Shown one piece after another: positions 52,868 through 62,387 of a stretch of 64,000 nucleotides of DNA (positions are counted from its first letter, which is position 1; the number at the start of each line of letters is the position of its first letter). The DNA comes from Bacillota bacterium (GTDB lineage Bacteria > Bacillota > Bacilli > Desulfuribacillales > Desulfuribacillaceae): assembly GCA_023388635.1 (NCBI GenBank), contig JAEWFW010000061.1, positions 1 to 64,000 on the forward strand, written 5' to 3'. The translations under genes were made by a program, and so were the position numbers. The notes under the pieces are model-generated. The model had not been told where the DNA came from. It ran no database searches and saw only the letters and a program-made list of their open reading frames with translations.

Positions 52868-53968
52868 TTATAAAGCCTTTTCCAACAGTTTCGGTTTAGC
52901 AAAAATCATTCGACCTGCGGAAGTTTGCAAAACGCTCGTCACCAAAACATCAATCTCAGCACCAATGTACGTACCACCGCCTTCAATGACAATCATTGTA
53001 CCGTCATCCAAGTAAGCAACACCTTGTCCATGCTCTTTACCGTCTTTGACTACTTGTGCTCGCATTTCTTCACCCGGCAGTACAACCGGCTTAACCGCAT
53101 TGGCAAGATCATTGATATTCAGTACCGATACACCTTGCAACTCACATACTTTATTTAAATTAAAGTCATTCGTGACGACTTGCCCATTGATTAATTTAGC
53201 TAATTTCACCAATTTTGCATCTACTTCATTCGTATCGTCGAAATCGCCTTCCCAAATCTCGACTTTCACTTGCAGCTCTTTCTGGATGCGTTTAAGTATA
53301 TCCAGACCTCTTCTGCCCCGGTTCCGTTTTAACGTGTCCGACGAATCAGCGATATGCTGTAGCTCTTGTAAAACAAATGCCGGAATCATAATCGTCCCAT
53401 CGACAAATCCTGTATTACAGATATCTGCAATTCTCCCATCGATGATGACACTTGTGTCGAGGATTTTTGCCCTACACGTATCCCCTTCCGGTTCCGCCTT
53501 TTTTTGTCCACGCTCGCGAAATCCCTTAAAGTGAAACAGATTGACGATTTCTTCACGCTTCGCCGTCGCTACCCGATATCCTGCATATCCTAAAATAATC
53601 GATACAACAATCGGCAGAGTAGATCCGATATACGGTAAACTCTTCACAGCCGGATGGATTAAAAAAGCGATCAGTAAACCTGCTACCATACCCATGACGC
53701 CGATGACAATTTCCGACAATGGGGTGTTTGATATTTTTTCTTCGAACCATTTTATGAGTCCAATTACATAATCAACTACTCTTGAAGCTAGCAGCATAGA
53801 AAACAGCAAGGCCCCCAGAGCAATTCCTATATATTGCGCTATCGGATCAGAAACTCCCCCAAAATTTAACGGCGTAGAGTCCATAAATCTAAAAATAGCC
53901 GGACCAAAAGAATAGCCTAAAAATCCTCCAAGTACTACAAAAAAAGCATATATTGTCTTTTTTAACAA
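52868..53968 (-). CDS. yacL: PIN/TRAM domain membrane protein (YacL)
   Basis: 366 residues. Four membrane segments occupy about residues 1-140; a PIN nuclease-like domain follows with KILDTSVIIDGRIADIC and VTNDFNLNKVCELQ, then a C-terminal TRAM domain (PVVLPGEEMRAQVVKDGKEH). The PIN acidic residues are kept. The function of YacL is not established; a membrane-bound nuclease is proposed from its domains. I choose the TTG at 53968 (AGGAGGTG 6 nt upstream) because the GTG at 53977 overlaps that site. Confidence 0.88.
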   Translation of the reverse strand: MLKKTIYAFFVVLGGFLGYSFGPAIFRFMDSTPLNFGGVSDPIAQYIGIALGALLFSMLLASRVVDYVIGLIKWFEEKISNTPLSEIVIGVMGMVAGLLIAFLIHPAVKSLPYIGSTLPIVVSIILGYAGYRVATAKREEIVNLFHFKGFRERGQKKAEPEGDTCRAKILDTSVIIDGRIADICNTGFVDGTIMIPAFVLQELQHIADSSDTLKRNRGRRGLDILKRIQKELQVKVEIWEGDFDDTNEVDAKLVKLAKLINGQVVTNDFNLNKVCELQGVSVLNINDLANAVKPVVLPGEEMRAQVVKDGKEHGQGVAYLDDGTMIVIEGGGTYIGAEIDVLVTSVLQTSAGRMIFAKPKLLEKAL

Positions 53969-54174
53969 AACCTTCACCTCCTTCTCTCATTATTTACTAC
54001 TTTGGGAGTTTCTATAAGTAAGTATATTTAAAAAAAAATAAATTATCCTGTAATTCCATTGTAAATATTGGATAATGCAATCTAACTACATCTATTTAAG
54101 ACGTTTTTTTTATCGGAAAAGTTTCACTACCCATTATATTACATTGTAATATACTAAACACGTTTTTAAAATAT

Positions 54175-54201
54175 AAAAATGCGTCAGACTGACGCATTTT
54201 T
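54175..54201. terminator. Terminator overlapping the end of carD
   Basis: AAAAATGCGTCA (54175-54186) and TGACGCATTTTT (54190-54201) form a 12-bp perfect stem with a 3-nt loop, and T-runs on either strand. The stem includes the last codons and stop of carD. Confidence 0.8.
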
Positions 54202-54681
54202 GTTTTTATCTATCAGCTCGGTAATAATCCCCAAGGCTTCTATCTCATCGATCCCTTTTACCAAAACAAATTCGCTGATCAAAATTTGTTTTGCATTTTC
54301 CAACATCTTTCTCTCTCCCGTGGAAAGCCCTTTGTCTCGCTCACGAAGCATCAAGCTTCTGACAACTTCAGCCACCTTGAAAATATCTCCACTCTTGACT
54401 TTGTCCATATTCGCCCTGTATCTCTGATTCCAATTGATTGACAAATCAGCTTCTTCATTGCACATGTTATCCATCACATGATTAATCAAGTCTTCGTCGA
54501 CAACATCGCGCAATCCTATGTTTTGAACATTGCTTATAGGAATCATTACTTTCATGTCTCCTACCGGCATTCTCATCACATAGTATTTTCTGATTTCTCC
54601 AAGGATCTCCTTTTCCTCAATGGATTCAATAACACCAGCACCATACATGGGATAGACAACTTTATCGCCAACATTAAACAT
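54184..54681 (-). CDS. CarD family transcriptional regulator (CdnL)
   Basis: 165 residues. The N-terminal RNA polymerase-interacting domain is VGDKVVYPMYGAGVIESIEE followed by YYVMRMPVGDMKVMIPISN; the C-terminal helical domain has LSINWNQRYRANMDKVKSGD and LSTGERKMLENAKQIL. CarD-type proteins bind the beta subunit and stabilise open promoter complexes, often at rRNA promoters. It has its own promoter (54749-54778) and a terminator at its stop, so it is monocistronic. Confidence 0.93.
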   Translation of the reverse strand: MFNVGDKVVYPMYGAGVIESIEEKEILGEIRKYYVMRMPVGDMKVMIPISNVQNIGLRDVVDEDLINHVMDNMCNEEADLSINWNQRYRANMDKVKSGDIFKVAEVVRSLMLRERDKGLSTGERKMLENAKQILISEFVLVKGIDEIEALGIITELIDKNKNASV

Positions 54682-54748
54682 AGGACACCTCCACCGAGTA
54701 TTCCATATTAATGTTAACAGAAAACGACCGAAATGTCAAAAGTAAAAT

Positions 54749-54778
54749 ATATTAGCATAAAATTGCCCAGTAAGTCAA
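54749..54778 (-). promoter_or_regulatory. Sigma-A promoter of carD
   Basis: TTGACT (54773-54778) and TAATAT (54749-54754) on the minus strand are 18 bp apart, about 70 nt before the carD ATG. Confidence 0.7.
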
Positions 54779-54790
54779 TAGAAAAATGTT

Positions 54791-55501
54791 TTAATCATCA
54801 ATTTTTTTTGATTTTTTCTTTTTTAAAAATCTTCTATAGGTACGCCCTTTTTGTGTAAATCCATATAATGCATACAAAGCTAAGGGCAAAAACACCAGCT
54901 TATTGACTTGATGTGGATAAAAAAACGAAACGACAATAATCACAATAATTACCACGGCAGAAATCCAGTAGGCAATTTTCGGAATTCCCAACGTTTTGAA
55001 ACTCGGGTACTTTATACTACTGATCATCAGATAGCTCAGACCAATCATGCCGAAAACCAGCACAGGTTCAGGAAAATAGCTGTAGTACAGTGCCATTGTC
55101 GCCAGTGTTCCTCCGGCAGCCGTGATCGGCAATCCGATAAAATAGCCGGGAACACCTGCCTGAACATTAAACCGCGCTAATCGCAACGCCCCGCATGCCG
55201 GAAACATCGCTGCGATAATCCATCCGGCAGCGCCCATATTCTGTAAGAGAACCGCATACATAATAAAAGCCGGAGCCACACCAAACGTCACGATATCAGA
55301 CAGCGAATCCAATTCTTTTCCGAATTCGCTCTGGGTATTGAGCATTCTAGCGACTCTGCCGTCCAAGCCATCGAGCAGCATGCCAATAATTACCATAATT
55401 GCAGCGTGCGCTGTTTTATCTTCAAACGCTAAAATCATAGCGAATATTCCCAAAAACAAATTGCCAACAGTAAATACGCTAGGTAATGCTTTAGCCAGCA
55501 T
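54791..55501 (-). CDS. pssA: CDP-diacylglycerol-serine O-phosphatidyltransferase
   Basis: 236 residues, an integral membrane CDP-alcohol phosphatidyltransferase. The family motif is complete: DGLDGRVARMLNTQSEFGKE then LDSLSD. It makes phosphatidylserine from CDP-diacylglycerol and serine, the substrate for the decarboxylase encoded just upstream. Its ATG shares one base with the psd stop (TGATG), so the two are translationally coupled. The C-terminus is lysine-rich. Confidence 0.95.
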   Translation of the reverse strand: MLAKALPSVFTVGNLFLGIFAMILAFEDKTAHAAIMVIIGMLLDGLDGRVARMLNTQSEFGKELDSLSDIVTFGVAPAFIMYAVLLQNMGAAGWIIAAMFPACGALRLARFNVQAGVPGYFIGLPITAAGGTLATMALYYSYFPEPVLVFGMIGLSYLMISSIKYPSFKTLGIPKIAYWISAVVIIVIIVVSFFYPHQVNKLVFLPLALYALYGFTQKGRTYRRFLKKKKSKKIDD

Positions 55502-56133
55502 CACACAAACCTCCCTATAGGCGTAATCCCCGCCTGCACCACATCTCCTGGTTTCACTAACACTTCCATCGTTACCGGCACAAAATGCCGCGTCCCCGAG
55601 CTAAATTTAACCATGCCGACCTTTTCCCCTTGCTCGACGGATTGACCGACTTCGACCCAAGAGACGGTTCTTCTTGCCATAATTCCCGCCACTTGTACCA
55701 ACAATACTTTTACGGAATTATTTTCGATACCGATATAATTTCTCTCATTGATTTCATAGCAATTGTCTCTCGTAGCAGGAACGAATTGCCCCTTTTGATG
55801 ATGCTGATACGTCACTTTGCCTTTAATTGGCGAACGATTCACATGCACGTTTGATGGCGACATAAATATGTGAATTGCCGTCGCAGCTCCTTTGAAAAAG
55901 CGCTCTTCCTCTACTTGATTAACTTCTACAACGGTTCCGTCACACGCGGCATAAACAATATTTTCATCTACGTTGATCACACGCTCGGGGTCTCTGAAAA
56001 AAAACAAAATAAATAAAAGAAGTCCAATGCCGAGTACAGCTAAAACCGGGTAAATAAAATACAAAATAATTGTAACCAATAGTGCCACCAAAACACTGAC
56101 AATACCTTCATCTCGCAACGCATGTTTATTCAT
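55501..56133 (-). CDS. psd: Phosphatidylserine decarboxylase, short (archaeal-type) proenzyme
   Basis: 210 residues. Two hydrophobic segments near the N-terminus precede the catalytic domain with FFRDPERVI, AACDGTVVEV and FMSPSNVHVNRSP. The self-cleavage site that makes the pyruvoyl cofactor is usually a Gly-Ser pair; here the region reads MVKFSSGTRHFVPV, so a serine replaces the glycine before the cleaved serine. It makes phosphatidylethanolamine. The ATG at 56133 is chosen; a TTG at 56145 is possible. It is coupled to pssA. Confidence 0.88.
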   Translation of the reverse strand: MNKHALRDEGIVSVLVALLVTIILYFIYPVLAVLGIGLLLFILFFFRDPERVINVDENIVYAACDGTVVEVNQVEEERFFKGAATAIHIFMSPSNVHVNRSPIKGKVTYQHHQKGQFVPATRDNCYEINERNYIGIENNSVKVLLVQVAGIMARRTVSWVEVGQSVEQGEKVGMVKFSSGTRHFVPVTMEVLVKPGDVVQAGITPIGRFV

Positions 56134-56218
56134 TAATCGTATCAACTCCTACTCCTGTTTCATGCTCATTGTATGTCATTTTCACAAAATTAACAACTGT
56201 CCGATCAAGCAGTAACCG

Positions 56219-57289
56219 CTAAATATGTCGCTCAAAAAACACCTGTTCACGAATCCTACGCAATCCACTCGTTACAGCTTTCGCGCGTACCGCTCCAATT
56301 CCCTCGACTTCATCCAATTCATCTACAGAAGCGCGAATAATATTCGATACTGTGCCGAATTGTTCAATCATATTATCAACCACCGCAATCGGCAAACGTG
56401 GAATCTTCGTCAGCAGGCGAAATCCTCGGGGATATACCACATGATCGCCTATATTCGACTGTATCGGATATCCTAAAATACGGATAATCTGCTCCGCCTC
56501 AAGCAGTTCATCGGCAGTCAAAGACTGCAACTCTTTTTTCAGCATTTCATGCACCTGATCCTGACGATTTTCGTTACAATAGTCTTTGATAAGCAGATAC
56601 GCTTCCAATTCGACACCGGCTATCAGTTCCTCCATCTGCATACTGATTAGGCGCCCTTCCGTCCCCAATTCAATAATATATCGTTCAATTTCCTCCTTTA
56701 CACGTAAAACCATCTCAATCCTTTGGATGACAGTTGCCACCTCATTGAACGTCACAAGATCCTCGAATTCCAACGCACTCAAGTTGTTAAGTGCTTGGTT
56801 AAGGACTGTTTTATACTTGTCTAACGTTTGAACTGCCTGATTTGCCTTGCCGAGGATTTCTCCGATATCTTTTAACGCATACCGCCAATCACCTTTATAT
56901 AGCGTAATAATATTGCGGCGCTGGGAAATCGATACGACTAGCTGCCGCGTCTGCTTTGCTACACGTTCCGCCGTCCGGTGTCTGATCCCCGTCTCCGATG
57001 AAGGGATTGCCGCATCAGGGATTAATAGTGTATTGGCATAGAGAATTTTCTTGCCATCTTCACTGATAATAATTGCACCATCCATTTTCGCCAACTCATA
57101 TAAACTTGCCGGCGTCATATCGCAGTTCAAATAAAACCCGCCGTCAATTAAAGCCTCCATCTGCCCAACATTGCCGATTACAATCAACGCACCGGTTTTC
57201 GCCCGCAGGACATTATCCAGTCCTTCCCGCAAGCCGGTCCCAGGTGCTACCTGCCGCAAAAGCTGACAGACATTACTATCATTTCTCAT
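56219..57289 (-). CDS. disA: DNA integrity scanning diadenylate cyclase DisA
   Basis: 356 residues. The DAC domain has the DGA motif (KMDGAIIISEDGKKI) and RHR motif (TGIRHRTAERVAK), then the helical spine and a C-terminal helix-hairpin-helix domain (DELDEVEGIGAVRAKAV) that binds branched DNA. It makes c-di-AMP and delays sporulation when DNA is damaged in B. subtilis. The ATG at 57289 overlaps the radA stop (ATGA). Confidence 0.97.
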   Translation of the reverse strand: MRNDSNVCQLLRQVAPGTGLREGLDNVLRAKTGALIVIGNVGQMEALIDGGFYLNCDMTPASLYELAKMDGAIIISEDGKKILYANTLLIPDAAIPSSETGIRHRTAERVAKQTRQLVVSISQRRNIITLYKGDWRYALKDIGEILGKANQAVQTLDKYKTVLNQALNNLSALEFEDLVTFNEVATVIQRIEMVLRVKEEIERYIIELGTEGRLISMQMEELIAGVELEAYLLIKDYCNENRQDQVHEMLKKELQSLTADELLEAEQIIRILGYPIQSNIGDHVVYPRGFRLLTKIPRLPIAVVDNMIEQFGTVSNIIRASVDELDEVEGIGAVRAKAVTSGLRRIREQVFFERHI

Positions 57290-58665
57290 AGATTGCCTCC
57301 CAAACACGCATCCAATGCCTCAGAAATCGTCTTTACCATAATCAATGTTACACCTTGGCAATCGATTTTTCTCGTCGTATAAGGCATAACGATTTTTTTG
57401 AATCCCAGTTTTTGTGCCTCGGAAATTCGCACTTCCATCTGAGCGACAGAACGAATTTCTCCCGTCAAACCAATTTCTCCGATCATCACCATATCATGGG
57501 GAACGCCCATATTACGGAAACTCGAGGCAATCGCCACAGCGATACCTAAATCGGTCGCCGGATCATCGAGGCGTACACCCCCTACAGCATTGACAAAGGC
57601 ATCTTGGTTCTGCAAAATCAAGCCCGCCTTCTTCTCAAGGACGGCAATAATCATCGCCACCCGATTGTGATCCACTCCCGTCGCCGTGCGTTTCGGGCTG
57701 ACATATCCCGTAGGCGACATCAGCGCCTGAATTTCAATCAAAAAGGGACGCGTCCCTTCCATGCTGGCGACGATCGCCGCCCCAGCTGTCTCCCTGTCTC
57801 TGTCGGGCAGAAAAATCTCCGAAGGATTCTGTACCTCTTTAAGCCCCCGCTCGTCCATTTCGAAAACACCCAACTCATGAGTGGAACCGAAACGATTTTT
57901 CACAGTGCGCACTAAGCGGAAGAAATGATTCTTGTCTCCCTCTATATACAGAACTGTATCAACCATATGCTCCAAAATTTTAGGTCCGGCTATCGCCCCT
58001 TGCTTCGTCACATGCCCGACAATAAATGTCGCAATCTGGTGATCTTTTGCCAAATACATCAGCTTGCCGGTCGATTCGCGGATCTGCGCCACACTTCCCG
58101 GAGCTGATTGAATATCTGGCAAGAACATCGTTTGAATCGAATCAATAATCAATAAATCCGGTTTGCATTGATGCACCTGATGTAGAATCTCGTCAAGATT
58201 CGTGTCGGCTAGCACAATAATGTCCGTATGCAATGCGTCCAGCCGTTCAGCACGCATTTTCAATTGGCTCAGCGATTCCTCACCGGAAACGTACATCACT
58301 TTTTTACCACGCTGTGCTAATTGAAATGCCGTTTGCATGATAATCGTCGATTTGCCAATTCCCGGGTCCCCTCCCAGAAGAATCAGTGAGCCGACGACAA
58401 TTCCACCCCCGAGTACTCGATCAAACTCTTTAATACCGGTCGTTATTCTCGTCTCCTGCACATATTCAATATCGACAATCGAAGTCGGTCGCTTACTCAC
58501 CACTTGACCGAGCACCGTTGTTCTTCGAGCGTTCCCTGCTTTGCCGGAATCGGTCACAAATTCTTCAACCATCGTACTCCATTGCTGACACCCGGGACAT
58601 TTCCCATACCATTTCGGAGATTCAAATCCACATTCCTGGCAAATATACTTTGTCTTAACCTTCAT
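57286..58665 (-). CDS. radA: DNA repair protein RadA
   Basis: 459 residues. It has the zinc finger CQECGFESPKWYGKCPGCQQ, the RecA-like Walker A GGDPGIGKST, the RadA-specific KNRFGSTHELG motif, and a C-terminal Lon-protease-like domain (DDPATDLGIAVAIASSFRN). It helps branch migration in recombination and modulates DisA activity, in keeping with their coupled genes. It has its own promoter upstream. Confidence 0.97.
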   Translation of the reverse strand: MKVKTKYICQECGFESPKWYGKCPGCQQWSTMVEEFVTDSGKAGNARRTTVLGQVVSKRPTSIVDIEYVQETRITTGIKEFDRVLGGGIVVGSLILLGGDPGIGKSTIIMQTAFQLAQRGKKVMYVSGEESLSQLKMRAERLDALHTDIIVLADTNLDEILHQVHQCKPDLLIIDSIQTMFLPDIQSAPGSVAQIRESTGKLMYLAKDHQIATFIVGHVTKQGAIAGPKILEHMVDTVLYIEGDKNHFFRLVRTVKNRFGSTHELGVFEMDERGLKEVQNPSEIFLPDRDRETAGAAIVASMEGTRPFLIEIQALMSPTGYVSPKRTATGVDHNRVAMIIAVLEKKAGLILQNQDAFVNAVGGVRLDDPATDLGIAVAIASSFRNMGVPHDMVMIGEIGLTGEIRSVAQMEVRISEAQKLGFKKIVMPYTTRKIDCQGVTLIMVKTISEALDACLGGNL

Positions 58666-58744
58666 CGTACAAACTCCTGTCTCTATGCCTCAATCGACAC
58701 ATCGCTATGGACAACTTACTCCATGATTATTTGCTTATATAAAT

Positions 58745-58773
58745 ATTGTATCTTTTTATCTACTTTCTATCAA
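58745..58773 (-). promoter_or_regulatory. Sigma-A promoter for radA-disA
   Basis: TTGATA (58768-58773) and TACAAT (58745-58750) on the minus strand are 17 bp apart, after the clpC terminator and 80 nt before radA. Confidence 0.75.
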
Positions 58774-58797
58774 TCATGGAAATAACATGACGAAAAT

Positions 58798-58842
58798 AAA
58801 GTGATTGTTCGCCAGACTTCGCTGCCGGTGAACAATCACTTT
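58798..58842 (-). terminator. Terminator of the ctsR-clpC operon
   Basis: Arms 58827-58842 and 58798-58813 form a 16-bp stem with one mismatch, 17 nt after the clpC stop, followed by TTTATTTT on the minus strand. It separates clpC from radA. Confidence 0.8.
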
Positions 58843-58858
58843 GAAAATCATTTGCTTA

Positions 58859-61279
58859 CTATTTCTCGTATGACAATTTCTTATCTTTGAGCACAATCCG
58901 AACCGACTGTCCGGCAGTAATCTCGCCCGACAAAATTGCTTCCGACAACATATCTTCAATATGCTTCTGAATTGCCCGCTTTAGCGGTCTCGCTCCATAC
59001 TCACGGTCATAGCCCTCATCCGCTAAGAATTGTTTTGCCTCTTCTGTCAGCGCAAAATCGACACCTTGTTCGCGCAGACGTTTCTGCAACTCGTCTGCCA
59101 ATAACGAAACAATTTCTGCGATATGCTCTTTTTCGAGTGAATGGAAGACAATCAACTCATCAATCCGGTTGAGGAACTCCGGTCTAAACGTCTTTTTCAG
59201 CTCATCCATAATTCTCGATTTCATTTGCTCATAATCTTTCGTACTGGCATCGATCGTAAATCCGAGCGGTTTTGTCTGTTTGAACATACTCGCCCCGACA
59301 TTCGATGTCATAATAATGACTGTGTTGCGGAAATCGACTGTGCGCCCTTTCGAATCTGTCAATCTGCCATCATCGAGTACTTGTAGCAGCACGTTAAATA
59401 CTTCTGGATGCGCCTTTTCAATTTCATCCAATAGGACTACAGAATACGGCTTGCGACGAACTTTTTCCGTCAATTGACCACCGTCATCATAGCCTACGTA
59501 CCCCGGAGGTGAGCCGACAAGTCGCGACACAGCATGCTTCTCCATATATTCCGACATATCGACACGGATCATCGCATCTTCGTCTCCAAATAAACTTTCC
59601 GCCAAAGCCCGTGCCAACTCCGTCTTTCCTACACCGGTAGGACCCAAAAATATGAAAGAACCGATTGGGCGTTTCGGATCTTTTAACCCTGCTCGGGCGC
59701 GCCTAATTGCTTTAGCTACCGCCGTCACGGCGTCGCCTTGACCGATGACGCGCTTATGAAGAATTTCTTCCATATTCAAAAGCCTGCTCGATTCATCCTG
59801 AGAGATCTTATCTACAGGAATTCCCGTCCACGTAGAGACGATTTGCGCGATATCCGTCACATTGACCACGGAATCTTCGCGCACTTGTTGCTGTTTCCAA
59901 TTCTCTTTAATTTCAGTCAATTGCGCGCGCACTTCTTTTTCTCTGTCACGCATTGCTGCCGCTTTTTCAAACTCCTGCCCTTGGATGGCCGCCTCTTTTT
60001 CATTTTTCACTTCTTCTAATTGCTTCTCCAAGTCCTTTAAATTAGGCGGTTGCGTATACGATTTCAGACGCACCTTTGATCCCGCTTCATCAATCAGGTC
60101 AATCGCTTTATCCGGCAAAAACCGGTCTGTGATATACCGATCTGACAAATTAACCGCCGCTTCCAATGCCTCATCGGATATTGTCACGCGATGGTGCGCT
60201 TCATATCGGTCACGCAATCCCCGCAAAATTTGCATCGCTTCTTCCCGATTCGGTTCATCGATCTTAATCGGTTGGAAACGACGTTCCAAAGCGGCATCCT
60301 TTTCAATATGCTTGCGGTATTCGTCTAATGTCGTAGCTCCGATGCATTGCAGTTCTCCACGCGCCAATGCCGGTTTGAAAATATTCGAAGCGTCGATCGC
60401 ACCTTCCGCACCACCGGCTCCAATCAGTGTATGCAATTCATCAATAAAGACAATCACGTTGCCTGCTTGGCGAATTTCCTCCATGACCTTTTTTAGCCGG
60501 TCTTCGAATTCTCCCCGATACTTTGTCCCGGCTACTGCCGTTCCCATATCCAGCGCCATCACACGTTTGTTCCGTAGAGTTTCCGGAATCTCATTATTGA
60601 CGATACGTTGGGCAAGACCTTCGGCGATTGCCGTTTTACCGACACCGGGCTCGCCGATAATTACCGGGTTATTCTTCGTTCTTCTGCTGAGGATTTGCAC
60701 TACGCGCTCAATTTCTTTATCCCTACCGACGACCGGATCTAATTTCCCTTCCTTGGCTATTTCCGTTAAATCTCTCGATAAACTGTCTAGCGTCGGAGTA
60801 CCGGCGTTATTCTTAGGGCTCTGCATACTTTGATTATGACTCATCTCGCTGCCCCCCAGTAACTGTAACACCTGTTGTTTCGCTTTATTTAAGCTGACGC
60901 CGAGATTATTTAGCACTCTGGCGGCAACTCCTTCTCCCTCACGAATTAAACCTAACAAAATATGTTCTGTGCCGACATATGTGTGCCCCAATTTGCGCGC
61001 TTCGTCCATTGACAGTTCAATGACTTTCTTCGCTCTGGGAGTGTACGCCACATTGCCCGCTTTCGGCTCACCATAGCCAATCATTTTACTAATTTCTTGC
61101 TGGATGCTTTCTAAACTTACATTTAAAGCGATCAAAGCTTTCGCCGCAATCCCTTCCCCTTCTCGGACAAGACCGAGCAAAATATGTTCTGTCCCCACAT
61201 TGTCATGCCCTAAGCGGATTGCTTCTTCCTGCGCGAGCGTCAGCACCCTCTGTGCTCTTTCTGTAAATCTCCCTAACAT
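58859..61279 (-). CDS. clpC: ATP-dependent Clp protease ATP-binding subunit ClpC
   Basis: 806 residues. Two Clp-N repeats (RFTERAQRVLTLAQEEAIRL and the matching AKKVIELSMDEARKLGHTYV) precede AAA1 with GEPGVGKTAIAEGLA, a UVR-containing M domain (EFEKAAAMRDREKEVR) that binds McsB or MecA adaptors, and AAA2 with GPTGVGKTELARALAE. It unfolds proteins for ClpP. It is the last gene of the ctsR operon, 26 nt after mcsB. Confidence 0.98.
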   Translation of the reverse strand: MLGRFTERAQRVLTLAQEEAIRLGHDNVGTEHILLGLVREGEGIAAKALIALNVSLESIQQEISKMIGYGEPKAGNVAYTPRAKKVIELSMDEARKLGHTYVGTEHILLGLIREGEGVAARVLNNLGVSLNKAKQQVLQLLGGSEMSHNQSMQSPKNNAGTPTLDSLSRDLTEIAKEGKLDPVVGRDKEIERVVQILSRRTKNNPVIIGEPGVGKTAIAEGLAQRIVNNEIPETLRNKRVMALDMGTAVAGTKYRGEFEDRLKKVMEEIRQAGNVIVFIDELHTLIGAGGAEGAIDASNIFKPALARGELQCIGATTLDEYRKHIEKDAALERRFQPIKIDEPNREEAMQILRGLRDRYEAHHRVTISDEALEAAVNLSDRYITDRFLPDKAIDLIDEAGSKVRLKSYTQPPNLKDLEKQLEEVKNEKEAAIQGQEFEKAAAMRDREKEVRAQLTEIKENWKQQQVREDSVVNVTDIAQIVSTWTGIPVDKISQDESSRLLNMEEILHKRVIGQGDAVTAVAKAIRRARAGLKDPKRPIGSFIFLGPTGVGKTELARALAESLFGDEDAMIRVDMSEYMEKHAVSRLVGSPPGYVGYDDGGQLTEKVRRKPYSVVLLDEIEKAHPEVFNVLLQVLDDGRLTDSKGRTVDFRNTVIIMTSNVGASMFKQTKPLGFTIDASTKDYEQMKSRIMDELKKTFRPEFLNRIDELIVFHSLEKEHIAEIVSLLADELQKRLREQGVDFALTEEAKQFLADEGYDREYGARPLKRAIQKHIEDMLSEAILSGEITAGQSVRIVLKDKKLSYEK

Positions 61280-61305
61280 GTGTGTTCCCTCCTGCCAATT
61301 TATAT

Positions 61306-62376
61306 TTATATAATTGCGTATTCTTTGAGCCTTTCTCTGATCAGACAGGCGCGTTTACCGTCGCGTTCTTCGGGTGCCAGTTCTCTGCCGGCATACTGCT
61401 GCAAATATCCCTCTCCTGTTAAAATCATCAGCTCTTTGAGGATGTTGGCAGAGATACCCTTGAGCATTCCTAAGTCGATCCCTAGCCGCACATCGGAAAT
61501 GCGTTCCATCGTCTCCTGTGTAGATATGACTCGCGCATGTAAGAGTATTCCTAAAGAACGATAGACTTTATCTTCTAATTGTATTTTGGAATAACTCAAC
61601 AAATTCTCGCGCGCATCTCGTTCATGCTCAATAATTTGGTGAATCACATCCTGCAAATTTTCGACGATTTCGTCTTCACTAAATCCAAGTGTCAATTGAT
61701 TGGAAATCTGAAATATATTGCCGATTGACTCACTACCCTCTCCATAATAACCGCGCACCACAAGCCCAATGCGCTGAATCGCACTAACCAGACGCTGAAT
61801 CTGACTGGTAATAACCAGTGCCGGTATATGCACCATAACGGAAGCCCGCAGACCTGTCCCGACATTCGTCAGGCAGCTTGTCAAATAGCCCAATTTCTCA
61901 TCAAAAGCGTAAGCAATATTCTCCTCTAGCGTATCATCGATTTTCCTTGCCTGCTCATAGGCTTCCCTCAATTGTAATCCGGGAGCTATACACTGAATCC
62001 GCAAGTGATCTTCTTCGTTAATCATGATATTGGCGCTCTCATCATCTTTTAGGATGACTCCCGCCACTGCATAATCATCTGATAATCTCGGACTGATCAA
62101 ATGTTTTTCGACTAAAATCTTTCGTTCCAGAGGTGCTAATTCCTTGAGGCGGAGCAGTTGGTACTCACCTAATTGCCGAAAATTCTCATCGCCAATCGCC
62201 TTTTGCACGCGCTCCATTAATTGTTCTGTATTGGATTCTGTCATCAATGGTGAAAAGGGCAGATCTGATAAATTCCTTGCCAAGCGAATCCGGCTGCTAA
62301 GCACAACATCCGAATCAGGTCCATCCTCTTTCATCCAATTACTAAGCCCTTTGCGCATTACATCGTCAAATCCCAT
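61306..62376 (-). CDS. mcsB: Protein-arginine kinase McsB
   Basis: 356 residues, related to phosphagen kinases. ATP-binding arginines are in LSSRIRLARNL and ISTQETMERISDVRLGIDLG; the acidic site is INEEDHLRIQ and the conserved cysteine is in YLTSCLTNVGTGLRASVMVH. It phosphorylates arginines to mark proteins for ClpCP and inactivates CtsR during heat stress. GAGGTGAG precedes the ATG. Confidence 0.97.
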   Translation of the reverse strand: MGFDDVMRKGLSNWMKEDGPDSDVVLSSRIRLARNLSDLPFSPLMTESNTEQLMERVQKAIGDENFRQLGEYQLLRLKELAPLERKILVEKHLISPRLSDDYAVAGVILKDDESANIMINEEDHLRIQCIAPGLQLREAYEQARKIDDTLEENIAYAFDEKLGYLTSCLTNVGTGLRASVMVHIPALVITSQIQRLVSAIQRIGLVVRGYYGEGSESIGNIFQISNQLTLGFSEDEIVENLQDVIHQIIEHERDARENLLSYSKIQLEDKVYRSLGILLHARVISTQETMERISDVRLGIDLGMLKGISANILKELMILTGEGYLQQYAGRELAPEERDGKRACLIRERLKEYAII

Positions 62377-62387
62377 ATCGACTCACC

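Noticed and set aside
59862..60833. 323-aa plus-strand ORF
   Set aside because: It lies entirely antisense to clpC, whose protein is fully recognisable. The translation is serine- and arginine-rich with no family resemblance.
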